In this document: positions 1-10,513 of the stretch, piece by piece
Position numbering within the stretch: the first letter of the stretch is position 1
How the letters are laid out: every line of letters starts with the position of its first letter
Origin: Filobasidium wieringae
Taxonomy: Eukaryota; Basidiomycota; Tremellomycetes; Filobasidiales; Filobasidiaceae
NCBI GenBank assembly: GCA_001600055.1
Contig: BCIV01000013.1
Coordinates: forward strand, 372,001 to 436,000
Length of the DNA stretch: 64,000 nt
Reading direction: 5' to 3'
The notes under the pieces: generated by a model
The model's input: only the letters and a program-made list of their open reading frames with translations
What the model was told of the DNA's origin: nothing
Databases searched by the model: none
Position numbers and translations under genes: made by a program

Positions 1-312
1 ATTCGCTGGTAATCTCGAATCGGTTGTCAATCTTCACGTACATGCAGCAGGACATTCTGACCTACCCGCAAGATCACGAGGATTGCTATATTGGCGAGCC
101 ATTGGCAAGGTGCCTGACACGATAGAATATGATCTATAATAGACTTCTTTGTTCGTATGTTTTGATTCGGTAGGCTAATGATGACATCGACACGTCCGGA
201 AAAGTACAAGAGAAGCCGCTTGTTATTTGTGCGCACAGTTTCACGTGGCATTGAAGTAGACGACCGGTACAATCGTTCAGCAACGAACCTCAGTTTAGGT
301 ATCAGTGCCACC
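1..312. other. 3' flank of the Tra2-like gene
   Basis: I see no convincing gene here. The stretch lies downstream of the stop codon of the minus-strand Tra2-like gene and is most likely its 3' UTR and terminator region. Open frames on both strands run through it but are continuations or shadows of the last exon of that gene, with no recognisable motif. Confidence 0.5.
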
Positions 313-1528
313 TCAATACCTAGCACGACGATCGTAACCCCCCTCGTCGCGGTAAGAAGCGCTACCTCCCCTGTAATCACCGCTTCCTCGGGACTCGTAG
401 CCTCGCGGCTCATAGCCCCCACGCTCATATCCGCCGCCACGCCTGTCGTCATAACGGGGTTCACGGCGGTCATCGTCTAGTACAATCTCGCCTTAGCAAT
501 GATTCATGATCTGATAAATCTATACGACTCACATCGAGGGCGGTCGTACCTGTCCCGGTCATCATAACCGTGTCCGCCGCGTCCACCCCCACTATAACGG
601 GAGTCGTCTGTATTGGGTGGGCGTAGGTGTCAGTTGTACAATTAGCCTAGGCAGAAGATAGCAATACCCACAAGATCGAGGCTCGTAGTATCGGTCTAGG
701 TTAGCCGCACGAAGAACATACAAATGATTAATCCTGAAAAGTCTTAGCTTCCCACCAAGTACATTAAACCACATAGCCTTACCTCGAGAACCGCCACCAC
801 CACCTCCGCTGGGATAGTCACCGGTTTTGGGTGGTCCATAGTACCTCCCCGGAGTAGGAGTCCTTGCACGCGCTCGACGAGCCTAGAGAGCACTCGATGA
901 AGAATATCCTCATTGTGAACAGCGGATCGTGCTTACATATGCTACGTTCATGACTTTGCCCTCGAACTCCTTTCCAGATAGCTCAGCAACCGCTCGACTA
1001 GCGCCGTCAGAATCGGCCATCATGACAAAACCGAATCCCCGAGAATCTTTGGTGTGTGGGTCGTACATGATACTGGATTTATCAACCTAATCAACAGCCC
1101 GGTGAATAACTGTTTCGTACTAGATGAGATGGCGTGTTTACAACCAAAGATAACTTACCTCTCCGACAGTGCTGAAGTACTTCTGTAGATCATCGGCAGT
1201 CACACTATGGGACAGACCGGATACGTGAAGGTTCATTCCGGGATTCTGTGCGTCGGTGCCAGCACGATTGTCCCTATGAAGCAGTTTGTAGTCATCCCTC
1301 AGACGTGTTATAGAAGATATCATCGGGCGGATGCAAGTACCTGCCGCGATCGCTGCCTCGAGCTTCGTTGCGGTCGTCTCCACGGACGGGTTCCGTAGCC
1401 GTTGCTTGAACTTGCCCAGGAGACTGGGAACGCCGAGCTGCACCGTCTTCGTATCGGTCTCTCTCTCCACGGTAATCTGAGGAAGGCGCAAGTTGAGGAG
1501 TTCCAATAAGCGATATGTACGACGTCAA
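313..1528 (-). CDS. Tra2-like RRM splicing regulator
   Basis: Single-RRM, Arg/Gly-rich RNA-binding protein resembling transformer-2, an SR-like regulator of pre-mRNA splicing in the nucleus. Joining 1341-1528, 1159-1297, 937-1086, 783-882, 533-607 and 313-476 on the minus strand gives 816 nt with all phases consistent, so a 271-residue protein. The RRM spans roughly residues 80-160, with RNP2 at LHVSGL and RNP1 at SRGFGFVM. It is followed by the linker TPTPGRYYG, which matches the TPTPG linker typical of Tra2 proteins. The C-terminus is low-complexity RGG/YDDR/RGYESR repeats. The N-terminus is short and only weakly RS-like, with RRSQSPG. The start at 1528 keeps the frame but an upstream exon cannot be excluded. 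One intron (1298-1340) is only 43 nt. The Tra2 assignment rests on the linker plus the RRM; a generic RGG/RRM protein is the alternative. Confidence 0.82.
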
Positions 1529-2072
1529 GGAGTTGAAGGCGCCAATCGATAGACATCGCCCGCAAAGAGCGCAGAGCTCTTATGTGATATACGAAGAGCA
1601 AAACCGAATGGTAATCCTCGCAACGCGTTGAATGGTGAGGCTGGTTGGACGTTTAGACTGGGGCATAGTTTGCGAGTTCAATCGAGCGTGGTCGACCCGA
1701 TTGTGTTATGGAGAAACCGTTGAGTCTGGGCCGAGGAACGAGACCTGAGCTGTGCTGATAATTGCTGAAAACGTACCGTCGGACATTGTTGAAGAGTGTG
1801 GAACGAGTTTGTTCGAATGGGAGGTGTTGAGAGGCAGATACCTGATCCCTAATATTCAGCAAGCACCGAATGAGTTTGAGTAGATCGGATATTACTGTAT
1901 AGCTACAGCATAGCTAGTAGTAATTCGTAGCGTGCCGAGCCATTAACCAATATACCTACAGTTTGCATTTTCTCACGCGTCGAGAGCGAACTCAGCCTAG
2001 AATTTACAACGTCGCCGCAGGGCATTTTAAGATCTCGTCTGGTGTTTCAAAGATGATATTACGATAAATGCC
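1529..2072. promoter_or_regulatory. Intergenic: Tra2-like promoter and kinase 3' flank
   Basis: No gene is recognisable. The right part is the 3' flank of the kinase gene and the left part should hold the promoter and 5' leader of the Tra2-like gene, both on the minus strand. I see no clear TATA box or conserved motif. Short open frames here have no family features. Confidence 0.4.
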
Positions 2073-5000
2073 TCATCGCTTGGTCAGGCTCGGATCGGGA
2101 GGCGGGGGCTTTGGTATTGATCGAACGTATGGATGCCTGACGGCAGAGTCTACTGTGATCCGCTTCTGAGGGTCCCAATGGAGCATCTTTGATACCAAAT
2201 CACAAAAGTGATCAGCGTGACCATCGGAAGGCCGTATTATATCCTACGTGAGAAGAAACGTGAGCCGATTGTATCGATTTGGCTCCCTTTCGGCCACTTA
2301 CCTCAAGTCTCTTCATCTTCTTTACGTAATTCTTTGAATTCTTTGTCGTTTGAGAATTCGGGAAATCTATTGCCGTACCTTTGAAGAATTCTCCTTTCTG
2401 CGCCCTAAGATATGCAGACAAGCTTAACCAATTGCCGTTCGATCGAGTTAGGATGGCGTGTCTTGGCATACCTTGCTTTCCTAGACATAGCAGGAGGCAA
2501 TTTCCCCATGACGACTTCCATCATCGCAAGGTGTTCGAGATTGTCGTGTGTCTGGAACAAAGCGTCGCCAGTAAAGAACTCGACAAGAATGCAGCCAATA
2601 GAGAATATGTCGCATGCGAAACTCCATCCGAGACCTAATATTGACCCGAATACGGCTTGAAATGTCATTCTAGCAGAGTCTTCTTAGTGTAAACTGACCC
2701 AGTATGATCTCCGGAGCCCTATAATGGCGTGTGCTGACGACAGACGAATGAAACTCGTTGTCAAATGTTGCGCTTCCAAAGTCTATCAGACGAATGTCAA
2801 CATCGCGAAGAATGTGTTTTTGAGGAGATCCTTTCGCCTGTCCGTGATTGCAACCGTGTCAAGCGAGGGCAATGACAAGGCCAAGCTGACTGACTTACCC
2901 GTGTCCCGAGAGTGTAATAACCGGTGTGCACCAGTAATATGTTTTCCGGTTTTAGATCCGTATGGATCAAATTCAGAGAATGGACGACTGTTGTCGCAGA
3001 ACAGGAACATCGCAGTCAGACTATATGCTTAGCAATGCCCCAGGTTAATCGTACGTACAGCCAAGACTTGTCAGTAGATCCTTGGCGAAGCTGTGTATAT
3101 GCGCTTCTGGGAAAGGTTGGAATCCATTTTCCTTCAAGAAATCAAATACGCTTTGTCCCAACAGTGGTGTTACTAGGCAAATATGATTACGGAAGTCAAA
3201 GTACTCCAAAAGCGATATGCATTTGCTATGTCAAGGACCGTCACGATTAGGACGGTAAAGCAGAAGGACGACACAGAGGTCTTACTACTGGTTGATCGGA
3301 TCTTTTTCTTTGAGTTTCTTCAACACCCTGATCTCGATTGTGCTTGCCTCTCGGTACTTTGGCACTGCTCGGATGATTTTGATTGCTACTTTCGAGAACG
3401 ATTTGGCCAACTCTGCCTCCACGACCTTACCGAATGTTCCTTGACCGAGCAACCGTACTATCTTGTCTATAGGTTTGAAGGTTAGCAACGTCAGATACCA
3501 AAATGAAAAGTTCAAGCTTACATTTGTCATTGGCACCTAAACATCGTCCAGGTGTAATTATATAGTGTCCGTCCTTGTCGTCCCACGCTGGCGGATCGGT
3601 TGCAGACGCCGGAGCAGGTCGTGCTGAAGCATTGCCATTCATCTGCTGGAAACGGACGGCTTGCTCTTCGGTTTTTGATATTGCACCGTGATAGCCATTA
3701 TTAGAATAGCTGTTGGTAGAGAACGAGGCTGGGTGACTCGGGATATGTGAGATCTTTCAATTGACCAACGGACAAATTCAACGGTCATCCAGGGACGTGT
3801 TCAACGCCAGCTTACCATATCAGGCAACCTGACCTCGGCCTTCCGATCGAGTCCGGCGTTAAGATCGCCGTTTCCTCTGCGTTTCTTAGCCCCATTCTGC
3901 TCGAACCCTTGAACAGCCGCGATACTTCCGACTTTCCTCTTCAGCCCAATTGCACCACCTTGTCTGGCCTTTTCTTCTCCACTATCGTCATCAACGATGG
4001 TTATGCTGTGTTGTCTACCAGCAACCATTACCATATCCTTTCGGTAAACCTTGGCGCGCGTGCTTCGTACTATGGGTAGCTCAGAATTCTGACTACTGCC
4101 ACAAGCTGATCGAAAATCAACAGTTGGATCTCCATAGGACCGTTGCACACTACCGGATATAACGCCTGAAGGCTGTATTCGCGAGGGCACTGCCCTTCGT
4201 GGCGGCATTTCCGACGAGACGGGTCGAATATCGTAGTAGGAGCTATGTTCCCTTCGGTTTGGTTGACCTAGGGGTGTTATTCTCTCCTCTATACTAATTG
4301 GCACAGATGGTGGTAGACGAATATCCGATGCAAATCGCTGACCAGTACTTTCGTAGACGATTGGCCTAGCTGGTTCAAAAACAAAGTTGTTTCCGGAGCG
4401 ACCTGCAAATTGACGCTCTCGCCTGAATCGTTCTTCTTCCTGGGCAATCAGGGCGTATGCAAATTTCGCCGATGGGATATCTTCTGCGGACGGATCCTCT
4501 GGAAGGAGGTACTTGAATGCGGGCGTGGGATATCGATATCGCAGTGGGTCGAGCAGTGGCTGTGATGACGTCGTAGGCTGTCCAGTATATGAGCCTCGAC
4601 TAGGAATGTAAGTGGAGTTGATTGCTGCAGCTTGCGATGCCAGAGAGCGATGTCGGGAGCTGTCGAATCCGCTCGGCGAGGAAACAGGAGGAAGGTACCT
4701 ATTCTGATGCTGAGGATACGCAGAATAAGGCCCAGGCAGTAGAATTCCTGCTGTCAATGGAGGAGGCTGATTGTGATAGACCGAGCTACGTAACAATCTC
4801 GAGGTGGGAAGGATGCTGGAACCAGGTAATCGATCAATCTGCACGCTTTCCAAAGGTGGTAGGCGCCGACTGGTATTGACGTTCTGAGATTGTGTGGTAT
4901 GAGCATTCACTGTGGATTGGTGAACACCGTCTTCACGATTAAAGATGCGATAATTTGGCCCGGGGGAAAGGTCCTCCGTAAATGCAGGATAGGAAGAGCT

Positions 5001-5252
5001 TGAAGTTGTCGGTCGATACTGATGTGTGCCTTGGAAGCCGAAACGATCCCTGGGATACTGAGACCGATGTGCGGTGGTTTCTGACCGCTGTTCAAGCGGA
5101 TATTCGAGACAGGCTCCTCCTCCCAGCACGTTGTCCGTTGAGAGGTATGCGTCACTGGGCAAATCTGGGAGAGAAGTTGAATGGTACTGGCCAGCTTGTC
5201 GTATATCTTGTGTAGAAGATTGTCTAGGTCGGTAGGTAGAAGCGTTATTCAT
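2073..5252 (-). CDS. LAMMER (CLK-type) dual-specificity protein kinase
   Basis: Kinase of the LAMMER/CLK family, which phosphorylates SR splicing factors and, in fungi, affects morphogenesis. The first large exon encodes about 480 residues rich in Ser, Pro, Tyr and Arg, probably disordered. The kinase domain is spread over short exons. It has the glycine loop [19 protein letters not shown] with the ATP-binding lysine, the catalytic loop [20 protein letters not shown] (DFG), [13 protein letters not shown], and the family signature [14 protein letters not shown]. The C-terminus reads [19 protein letters not shown] and stops at 2073. The histidine-threonine of HTDLKPEN and the EHLAMME motif separate it from other CMGC kinases. 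The start at 5252 opens the longest in-frame N-terminus; an additional upstream exon between 5295 and 5570 is possible. The next gene downstream is a Tra2-like SR factor, a plausible class of substrate. Confidence 0.93.
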
Positions 5253-5836
5253 AAAGTCCAGCGGTGTGAACGGTTGGGAAGGATCCCAGTTGTGCTAGTG
5301 TACTTGATAGCCCTTGCGTGCACTACGATACAGGTTCGACAGTACGCAACTCAACAGCCAACGGTAGTTTAGGTCTACTAGGTCTACGGATGAAGTAGAA
5401 TAGCTCGTCTGGTGTGCCAACCGTTCGCGCAATATCTGTTGAGGCCGAGTTGTTCCGAGAGATCTTGTGACCTCGTTGTCTGAGTTGGAACTTCCGCTTG
5501 GATGGCACAGTATGCATGCATTCGATCTGTCAGAAGGAGGATTATAACGATTGGAAGACGGGAAACGCAAATGATGCGATGTCAGTCAGCCTCTCCGCAA
5601 GCTACAAACTAAGAGCCCGCGGTCTGAATAACACCCGAAGGGATAGGAACTGTCGATCTATGAACGCAACGATCGAAACCTAGATTAAACGATAATAGCA
5701 TCAGTCCAGCCAATGCTGCTTGGAAATTTCTATCAGTAAATAAAGCTACAATTTTAGATCATTCATTTGGAGAGGTCTGATCGCGTTTGGTGATTGTAGC
5801 GTAATATGGGTAAGGCTGGGTAAAAAGTGAATTAGG
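5253..5836. other. Intergenic: kinase 5' leader and ArfGAP 3' flank
   Basis: An open minus-strand frame covers about 5295-5570 but matches no family I recognise and is separated from the kinase ATG by stops. It could be a long 5' leader or an unrecognised first exon of the kinase. The remainder is the 3' flank of the ArfGAP gene. No clear promoter motif was seen. Confidence 0.35.
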
Positions 5837-7467
5837 CTAGTAACCACTTCGAAAGAAGTTTTGTTCAGGTGTGAGCCCGTTGGACTGGATGTTTGGTCCA
5901 CCTGTGCCTGAGGCCATGTTGTAAACGGGATTGAAACCTGGCGCATCTTGCTGGAACGCAGAGTAACGTGCTTCTCTTTGATAAGGTTGCAGGAAGGAAT
6001 ACTGGCCTGTCACGATATCTTGTTGAGGTGAACACATATTATGTGGTTGCATTTCGTGAGTTTGTTGATAAGGACCGGATGTAAACGGATACTGGGGTGA
6101 CGATGCATTCAGATGAGCCTGAGGTGGCATTCCGTTTTCGAGGGTTGGAAACTGCGGATCGGTGAACGTATTGTAGGTATACTCGGGCTTGATCTGCCTG
6201 GATTTTGCCGCTTCAGAGTGGTTTTGAGAAGGTTGAGCTAAGTTGAAAGGATTAAGCGACGTCGACATTGGTCCGTGATCGCCTAGCTGCAACAGATCAC
6301 CAAATGTACTAGGCTGAGGTATCTTGTCGTTCTTCAGGTTCTGCTGAGTGTAGGAAAGATCGCCAGTAGCAACTGGGTGGAGCAAAACTCGAGTAGACTC
6401 GGCTTTTGGATATCCCCGAAGTCTATGTTCTCTCCCTCTGACAGCCGAAGACGAACCCTCGCCGAGATCTGGTGCATTGCTCACTACAAGTAGATCATTC
6501 CAGCTCTCGTTCACCATCGTCCTAGTAGCAGAACGTCCGCCGAAGCTACTACCATTCGTATTACTGCCTGGGCCTGAATTCCGGAAAGGTGGAACAGGAC
6601 GGGGCCTGGATGACGAACCGGGGTTGAAGCGTGGTTTCCCAGTCATGAGCGATCCATCGGAAGGGTGCACGCTAGGTACGTCGGGCAAGGGAGTTGATTT
6701 GTTGCGGGACACTACAATGTCGCTCAATTCCGGATTTAGACTAGGACGAGAGCGAGGGGATTGGTATGTCGGACCCAGAGTCGTTCGGGGTGCACATCCC
6801 ATCCCATAAAACTCGCTCGGTTGATGTCCGGCCTTGAATCGTCCCATAACCCATTTACGACGTATGAATTGCTCCAACTCGCCGTCCCGATCAGCAAATT
6901 CCGAGGTGTTAGCAGGTGGAGGGTTCTTTGTTTCGTCAGGATTAAAAACTGAGTTTGCCTTGATATTCCCCATATTTCTCATGGCCTACAATAGAACGAA
7001 GATAAACTCGCGCACAATATATGATCACCTGTTCAGGCTATACTGACATCGATCATCTCTCGCGACCATGTGTCCATCGTTACACTTTTGCTGAGTTGTT
7101 GGGGCTCAAATTAGTAAAAGTGCTCCATAGGAACCAAGTCTCAATTTTGACTTACACTCGAGAGTTGTGAGTTCCGAGTTTCCGATGAACTGAAGCGCAT
7201 TGTACACAAAGGAAAACTCCTAACGTTCGCGCAAGATGGAAGCTAGTCAAGAATTAACAAGGGCTATGCTTGGACATCTGCCTACCCAAATTTATGCTTG
7301 CCCATCGAGGCGCAGCAGCACGACAATCTGCACATGCATCTTTTCGTACAATATAAACATAATTAGCCCACGTTTCTGTTTAAGCCTATTTAGGAAGACT
7401 TGCTGTTTCCAGGAAGCTTTAAGACCTCTTCCAGCATACGCTCCTGACGACTGCGAGTATTTGACAT
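5837..7467 (-). CDS. ArfGAP-domain protein (SMAP/Age2/Gts1-like)
   Basis: GTPase-activating protein for Arf-family GTPases, acting in membrane traffic at Golgi or endosomes. The ArfGAP domain is assembled from five exons. Exon 1 encodes the peptide ending LKLPGN, followed by NACADCRAAAPRWASINLG with the first Cys pair and the PRWAS motif. Next come GVFLCVQCASVHRKLGTH with the second Cys pair and the arginine-finger region, VKSVTMDTWSREMID, and MRNMGNIKANSVFNPDE. The zinc finger C-x2-C-x16-C-x2-C is intact. The remaining 300 or so residues are Pro, Ser, Asn and Gln rich with no domain I recognise, as is usual for this family. To keep LPGNNACADC in frame the first intron (7340-7403) must use a GC donor (GCAAGT). 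The start at 7467 gives a normal-length N-terminal helix. It is divergent from the unrecognised plus-strand gene at 8021. Confidence 0.93.
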
Positions 7468-8020
7468 GATGTAACAGAGCTGAAGCTGCTATTGCTGCAA
7501 GGCTGGGGATCACAATGGTTACCCTCAGTACGATTTCCGGAATTTTGGTCGAACCTTGAAGTACTGGCTGGAACGTGCAAGAAGAAGGCCGATCGGCAGA
7601 TGGGATGTGTTTAATCGGTTGACAATTTCTGGAGTACCAGGCGGCTAGCTACTCTGTTTGCGGTTCCACGATCATCTGAGGGATGACTCTGGAATGATGT
7701 GTAGATGCCTGTGATCAAATATATGATGATGCTTGACGGTGAATACGTGGTTATTGCGTAAGGGTAACGGCATCGACGCGCATCTCGCATGTTCATGTAG
7801 AGCAAGTAGCCGTGACCTGCTCAGTAGTGATCTCTCTGTAGTGATCAAGAGTAGTGATTAAGTGATCTCCCCCTCTTCATCCTTTGGTCTCTTTTAGCTG
7901 CCCCAGATCCTGCCTCAATACTACCTCAAATTCCCTGAAGTGATTTTTGCTTCTGCATAGCTGCGGAGAGACGTTCTCCACGGAAAACATTATACCCGCA
8001 AGGTTTCTCTCTTTCAAACC
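7468..8020. promoter_or_regulatory. Divergent promoter region (ArfGAP / unknown gene)
   Basis: No gene is recognisable in these 553 nt. The segment separates two divergent genes, so it should carry both promoters. It contains a cluster of AGTGAT motifs (listed separately) and a CT-rich stretch directly upstream of the ATG at 8021, as is common for fungal 5' leaders. Confidence 0.45.
7826..7866 (+). repeat. Four clustered AGTGAT direct repeats
   Basis: The hexamer AGTGAT starts at 7826, 7840, 7853 and 7861. The first two copies share the longer core GTAGTGATC or TAGTGATC. Spacing between starts is 14, 13 and 8 nt. The cluster sits about 155-195 nt upstream of the plus-strand ATG at 8021, a position compatible with a transcription-factor binding array. 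No known factor is assigned. Confidence 0.7.
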
Positions 8021-9680
8021 ATGTCGTCGAGCTTATGGCAGAATAGGGCGATTATCATCATCGGTACGTTGAGGATCTTGCTCCTGACAGCAAATGTTTG
8101 CGTCTCTCATACCCGGACTTTGCAATGTTTTAGACGTCGATGAGCAGGCAAAGCATTTAGTCCGGCATTTTGTCAAGTCGAGGTCGGTCACGAACCTTCC
8201 CTTCCAGTGGTGTATCTGTGAATCCAACAGAGCTCAACAAATTCTCCAGATCCAGAATTTTCTGGGCAGCCGGAAATTCGACACCCACCCCCTGTATCGA
8301 AGCGTCTGATCTTGTGGCTCAAACGTGAGTACAGGACTAATTTGTAATACGAGCTTCCGAAACCGACTTTTATACCTTCATTGAGACTTAGTCAACTTCT
8401 GACCAAACGGACGTTCGATACGGGCTCATACATCTCGCTCTCAAACGCGTTCCAACAGGCAAAGGTATTCCTTGGTCATATCGATACTGTTATCGTCTAC
8501 TTGCCGAAGCAAGGTAAACGTAAGTTACCGAATTCACATGGGTCTTCTGTGAGTCAAGGTGGTGATTGTCGCATCTCACAGGACCGCTGGTAATCGATCA
8601 AAAGGCTATGACACCACTCGTGACTTTGCTAGTCACTTGGAATACGAAACTTGCGTCGTACTACTTTCGGAGAGACCGCAGATTCCACCAGTCGAGAGAA
8701 CTGGACTTGTTAGTAGTAACACCAGCGCGTGAGCCGCATCGAAGTAATTGTTTCGCTGGCAAGAGAATAGCTTTAACAAAGTCTTGTAGCTGTTACAAAC
8801 GATACTAATGAAGATAACGCCATAAAGGCAGCAACCGGTAAGATCTTCGCCCTTTACAGATGTGCGCCAAGCTAATCTACACCTCTGGAAAGCCAATAGC
8901 ATCTTAGGGCTTATCCGCAGCACTGCTCCTCAGGCTAGCCTTGACAAGTTCAGGCGAGTCCAATGACTTACGCTTTCTACCATGGCTCAACTGATGTCCC
9001 TGACAGGCTTTCTCACGTCTGTCCCGTCGAAGCGCTGCAATATGGCGATGATATTGCTCAAGCGGGTATGCGCGGATTGGTTTACGGTTTCCTCACCAAT
9101 CTTACAGATCGAGCTGACCAACCTGTTCTAGATGCCCTATTCTCGGCCATTGATGCTATCATGCATATCGACCGTGGGCAGGCACTCTCACACGAAAGGT
9201 GACTCGCCTTGTAGCCGAGGACGGTACTTGTTGGTTGACGTCGTAAAATTTCTGTCAGCAACGGAATGTCTTACCTTGTCTCTGGTGAGGCGAGGTACTC
9301 AGTCAACCAACCACATGATCAATTGGACCGTGCGACAGGATACGTGCTGCTGAACACTCGGCTCGTCAAAGCTCTAAGGTGAGCTATTCTGCGTTGTTCA
9401 TCTACAACTTCTCATGTAATGGTTTTTATTTGAACAGCATCGCAACAAGCGTCCGTGATTTTGTCGTGACATTCGAAAGCTATGCAGCAGCGTTAGGGAT
9501 CACGCCGGCGAAACTTGGAACGTATTTAGGTCAGGCGTGCTTGCTTTGCTACGTCTGCGCATGGTTTCGAGGCTGGGCGGGAATACCAAAGCTCTTCTGG
9601 TTCATGCTTGGAACAATCTTATGGAGACTACTGTCGAAAGCGACGACGCAAGGATCCGTCTCACAAAGGCCCACACTTAG
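8021..9680 (+). CDS. Unrecognised multi-exon gene
   Basis: I do not recognise this protein. Clear coding exons include one containing TKRTFDTGSYISLSNAF and FLGHIDTVIVYLPKQ, one with TTRDFASHLEYETCVVLL, one with DVRQANLHLWKANSILGLIR, one with ALQYGDDIAQAGMRGLVYGF, and one with MSYLVSGEARYSVNQP. They are joined by short introns with good GTAAAC, GTGAGC and similar donors. Keeping frame across 8954-9006 needs a GC donor (GCGAGT). The first exon (MSSSLWQNRAIIII) and its link to the next exon are not resolved. The 3' end is also uncertain. One splice choice ends with LMETTVESDDARIRLTKAHT and a stop at 9678-9680, which would overlap the start of ALG14. Without that intron the frame stays open into ALG14. 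No transmembrane segment or catalytic motif is evident. Confidence 0.5.
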
Positions 9681-10430
9681 AGGGGCGACTGCAGTATTTC
9701 TTGGTTCTGGTACGTTGTGAATGCCTTGAAGCTGCTCCGTTGTACTTATAGAGGCCATGAAAAATTGTTACGTGGTGCAGGCGGTCATACCAGCGAGATG
9801 TTGCAATTGCTGGCAGCATTAGGACCTGCTCATTTGAGGAAAAGGTCGTATATCCACAACACGGGGGACGATCTCAGTGTTGCCAAAGTATTACAATTCG
9901 AGCAGCGAATGCATCAATGTCACGAGAACTTCTCTAGCTCGTTCAATTTGATAGCGTTACCACGCGCTCGCAGGGTAGGACAATCTTATCTGTCAGCAGT
10001 TGGCACAAGCTGTGTCTCTTTCCTCTCGGCTCTCTTGAACCTTACTTTACGTCCCTATTTCCCTTCCACCCGAGGACAGCACTGTGATCTGGTCATCGTG
10101 AACGGACCTGGTACTTGTGTAGTGGTGATAATTGCCTTCGCACTGCCCAAGGTGGGTTTCGTTTTTTTCCCTGAGCGGACACGAATAGCTGATCTTTGGG
10201 TCAAACATGTTTCTTGGGTCCGTTAGATGCTAGGTCTGCGATCGCCGCGAACGCTTTACGTCGAGTCGTGGGCTCGAGTGCGGTCATTGTCTCTGAGCGG
10301 CAAAATTTTGAAATATATGGTGGACAAGTTTGTAGTGCAGTGGCAGGTGGTCGACCGGACTAGAAAAGGATCAGAGCCGGCTGTGCTACGCCCAAACCCT
10401 GACTTGAACAGCGAATTGTGGCTCGTGTGA
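9604..10430 (+). CDS. ALG14: ALG14, UDP-GlcNAc transferase subunit
   Basis: Membrane-anchor subunit of the ALG13-ALG14 enzyme that adds the second N-acetylglucosamine to the dolichol-linked N-glycan precursor on the cytosolic face of the ER. Exon 1 ends in AVFLGSG and splices phase-correctly into GGHTSEMLQLLAAL, giving the glycine-rich loop LGSGGHTSEML. Further family marks are RSYIHNTGDDLS, LVIVNGPGTCVVV, and, after an intron ending before 10227, RTLYVESWARVRSLSLSGK and VDKFVVQW. The start at 9604 (MLGTILWRLL) gives only a short hydrophobic N-terminus. The open frame extends far upstream with LLCYVCAWFRGW, which would provide a better membrane anchor but has no nearby in-frame ATG. The gene ends tail to tail with DCP2, 83 nt apart. 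Confidence 0.9.
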
Positions 10431-10513
10431 TCGTGACTCCGTCCAACGCCATCATCTAGGTGTCGGCGAGTGTCTACAAATGTGATATGATATTTGTCTA
10501 GCCTATAGTTTTC

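Noticed and set aside
27..473. 148-codon minus-strand open frame and its plus-strand counterpart at 178-480
   Set aside because: Out of phase with the real RGG-rich last exon of the Tra2-like gene, which reads RYDDRREPRYDDRRGGGY and stops at 313.
5295..5570. 91-codon minus-strand frame upstream of the kinase start
   Set aside because: Could be a 5' leader or unrecognised first exon, but no splice pair clearly joins it in frame to the ATG at 5252, so it is not called as coding.
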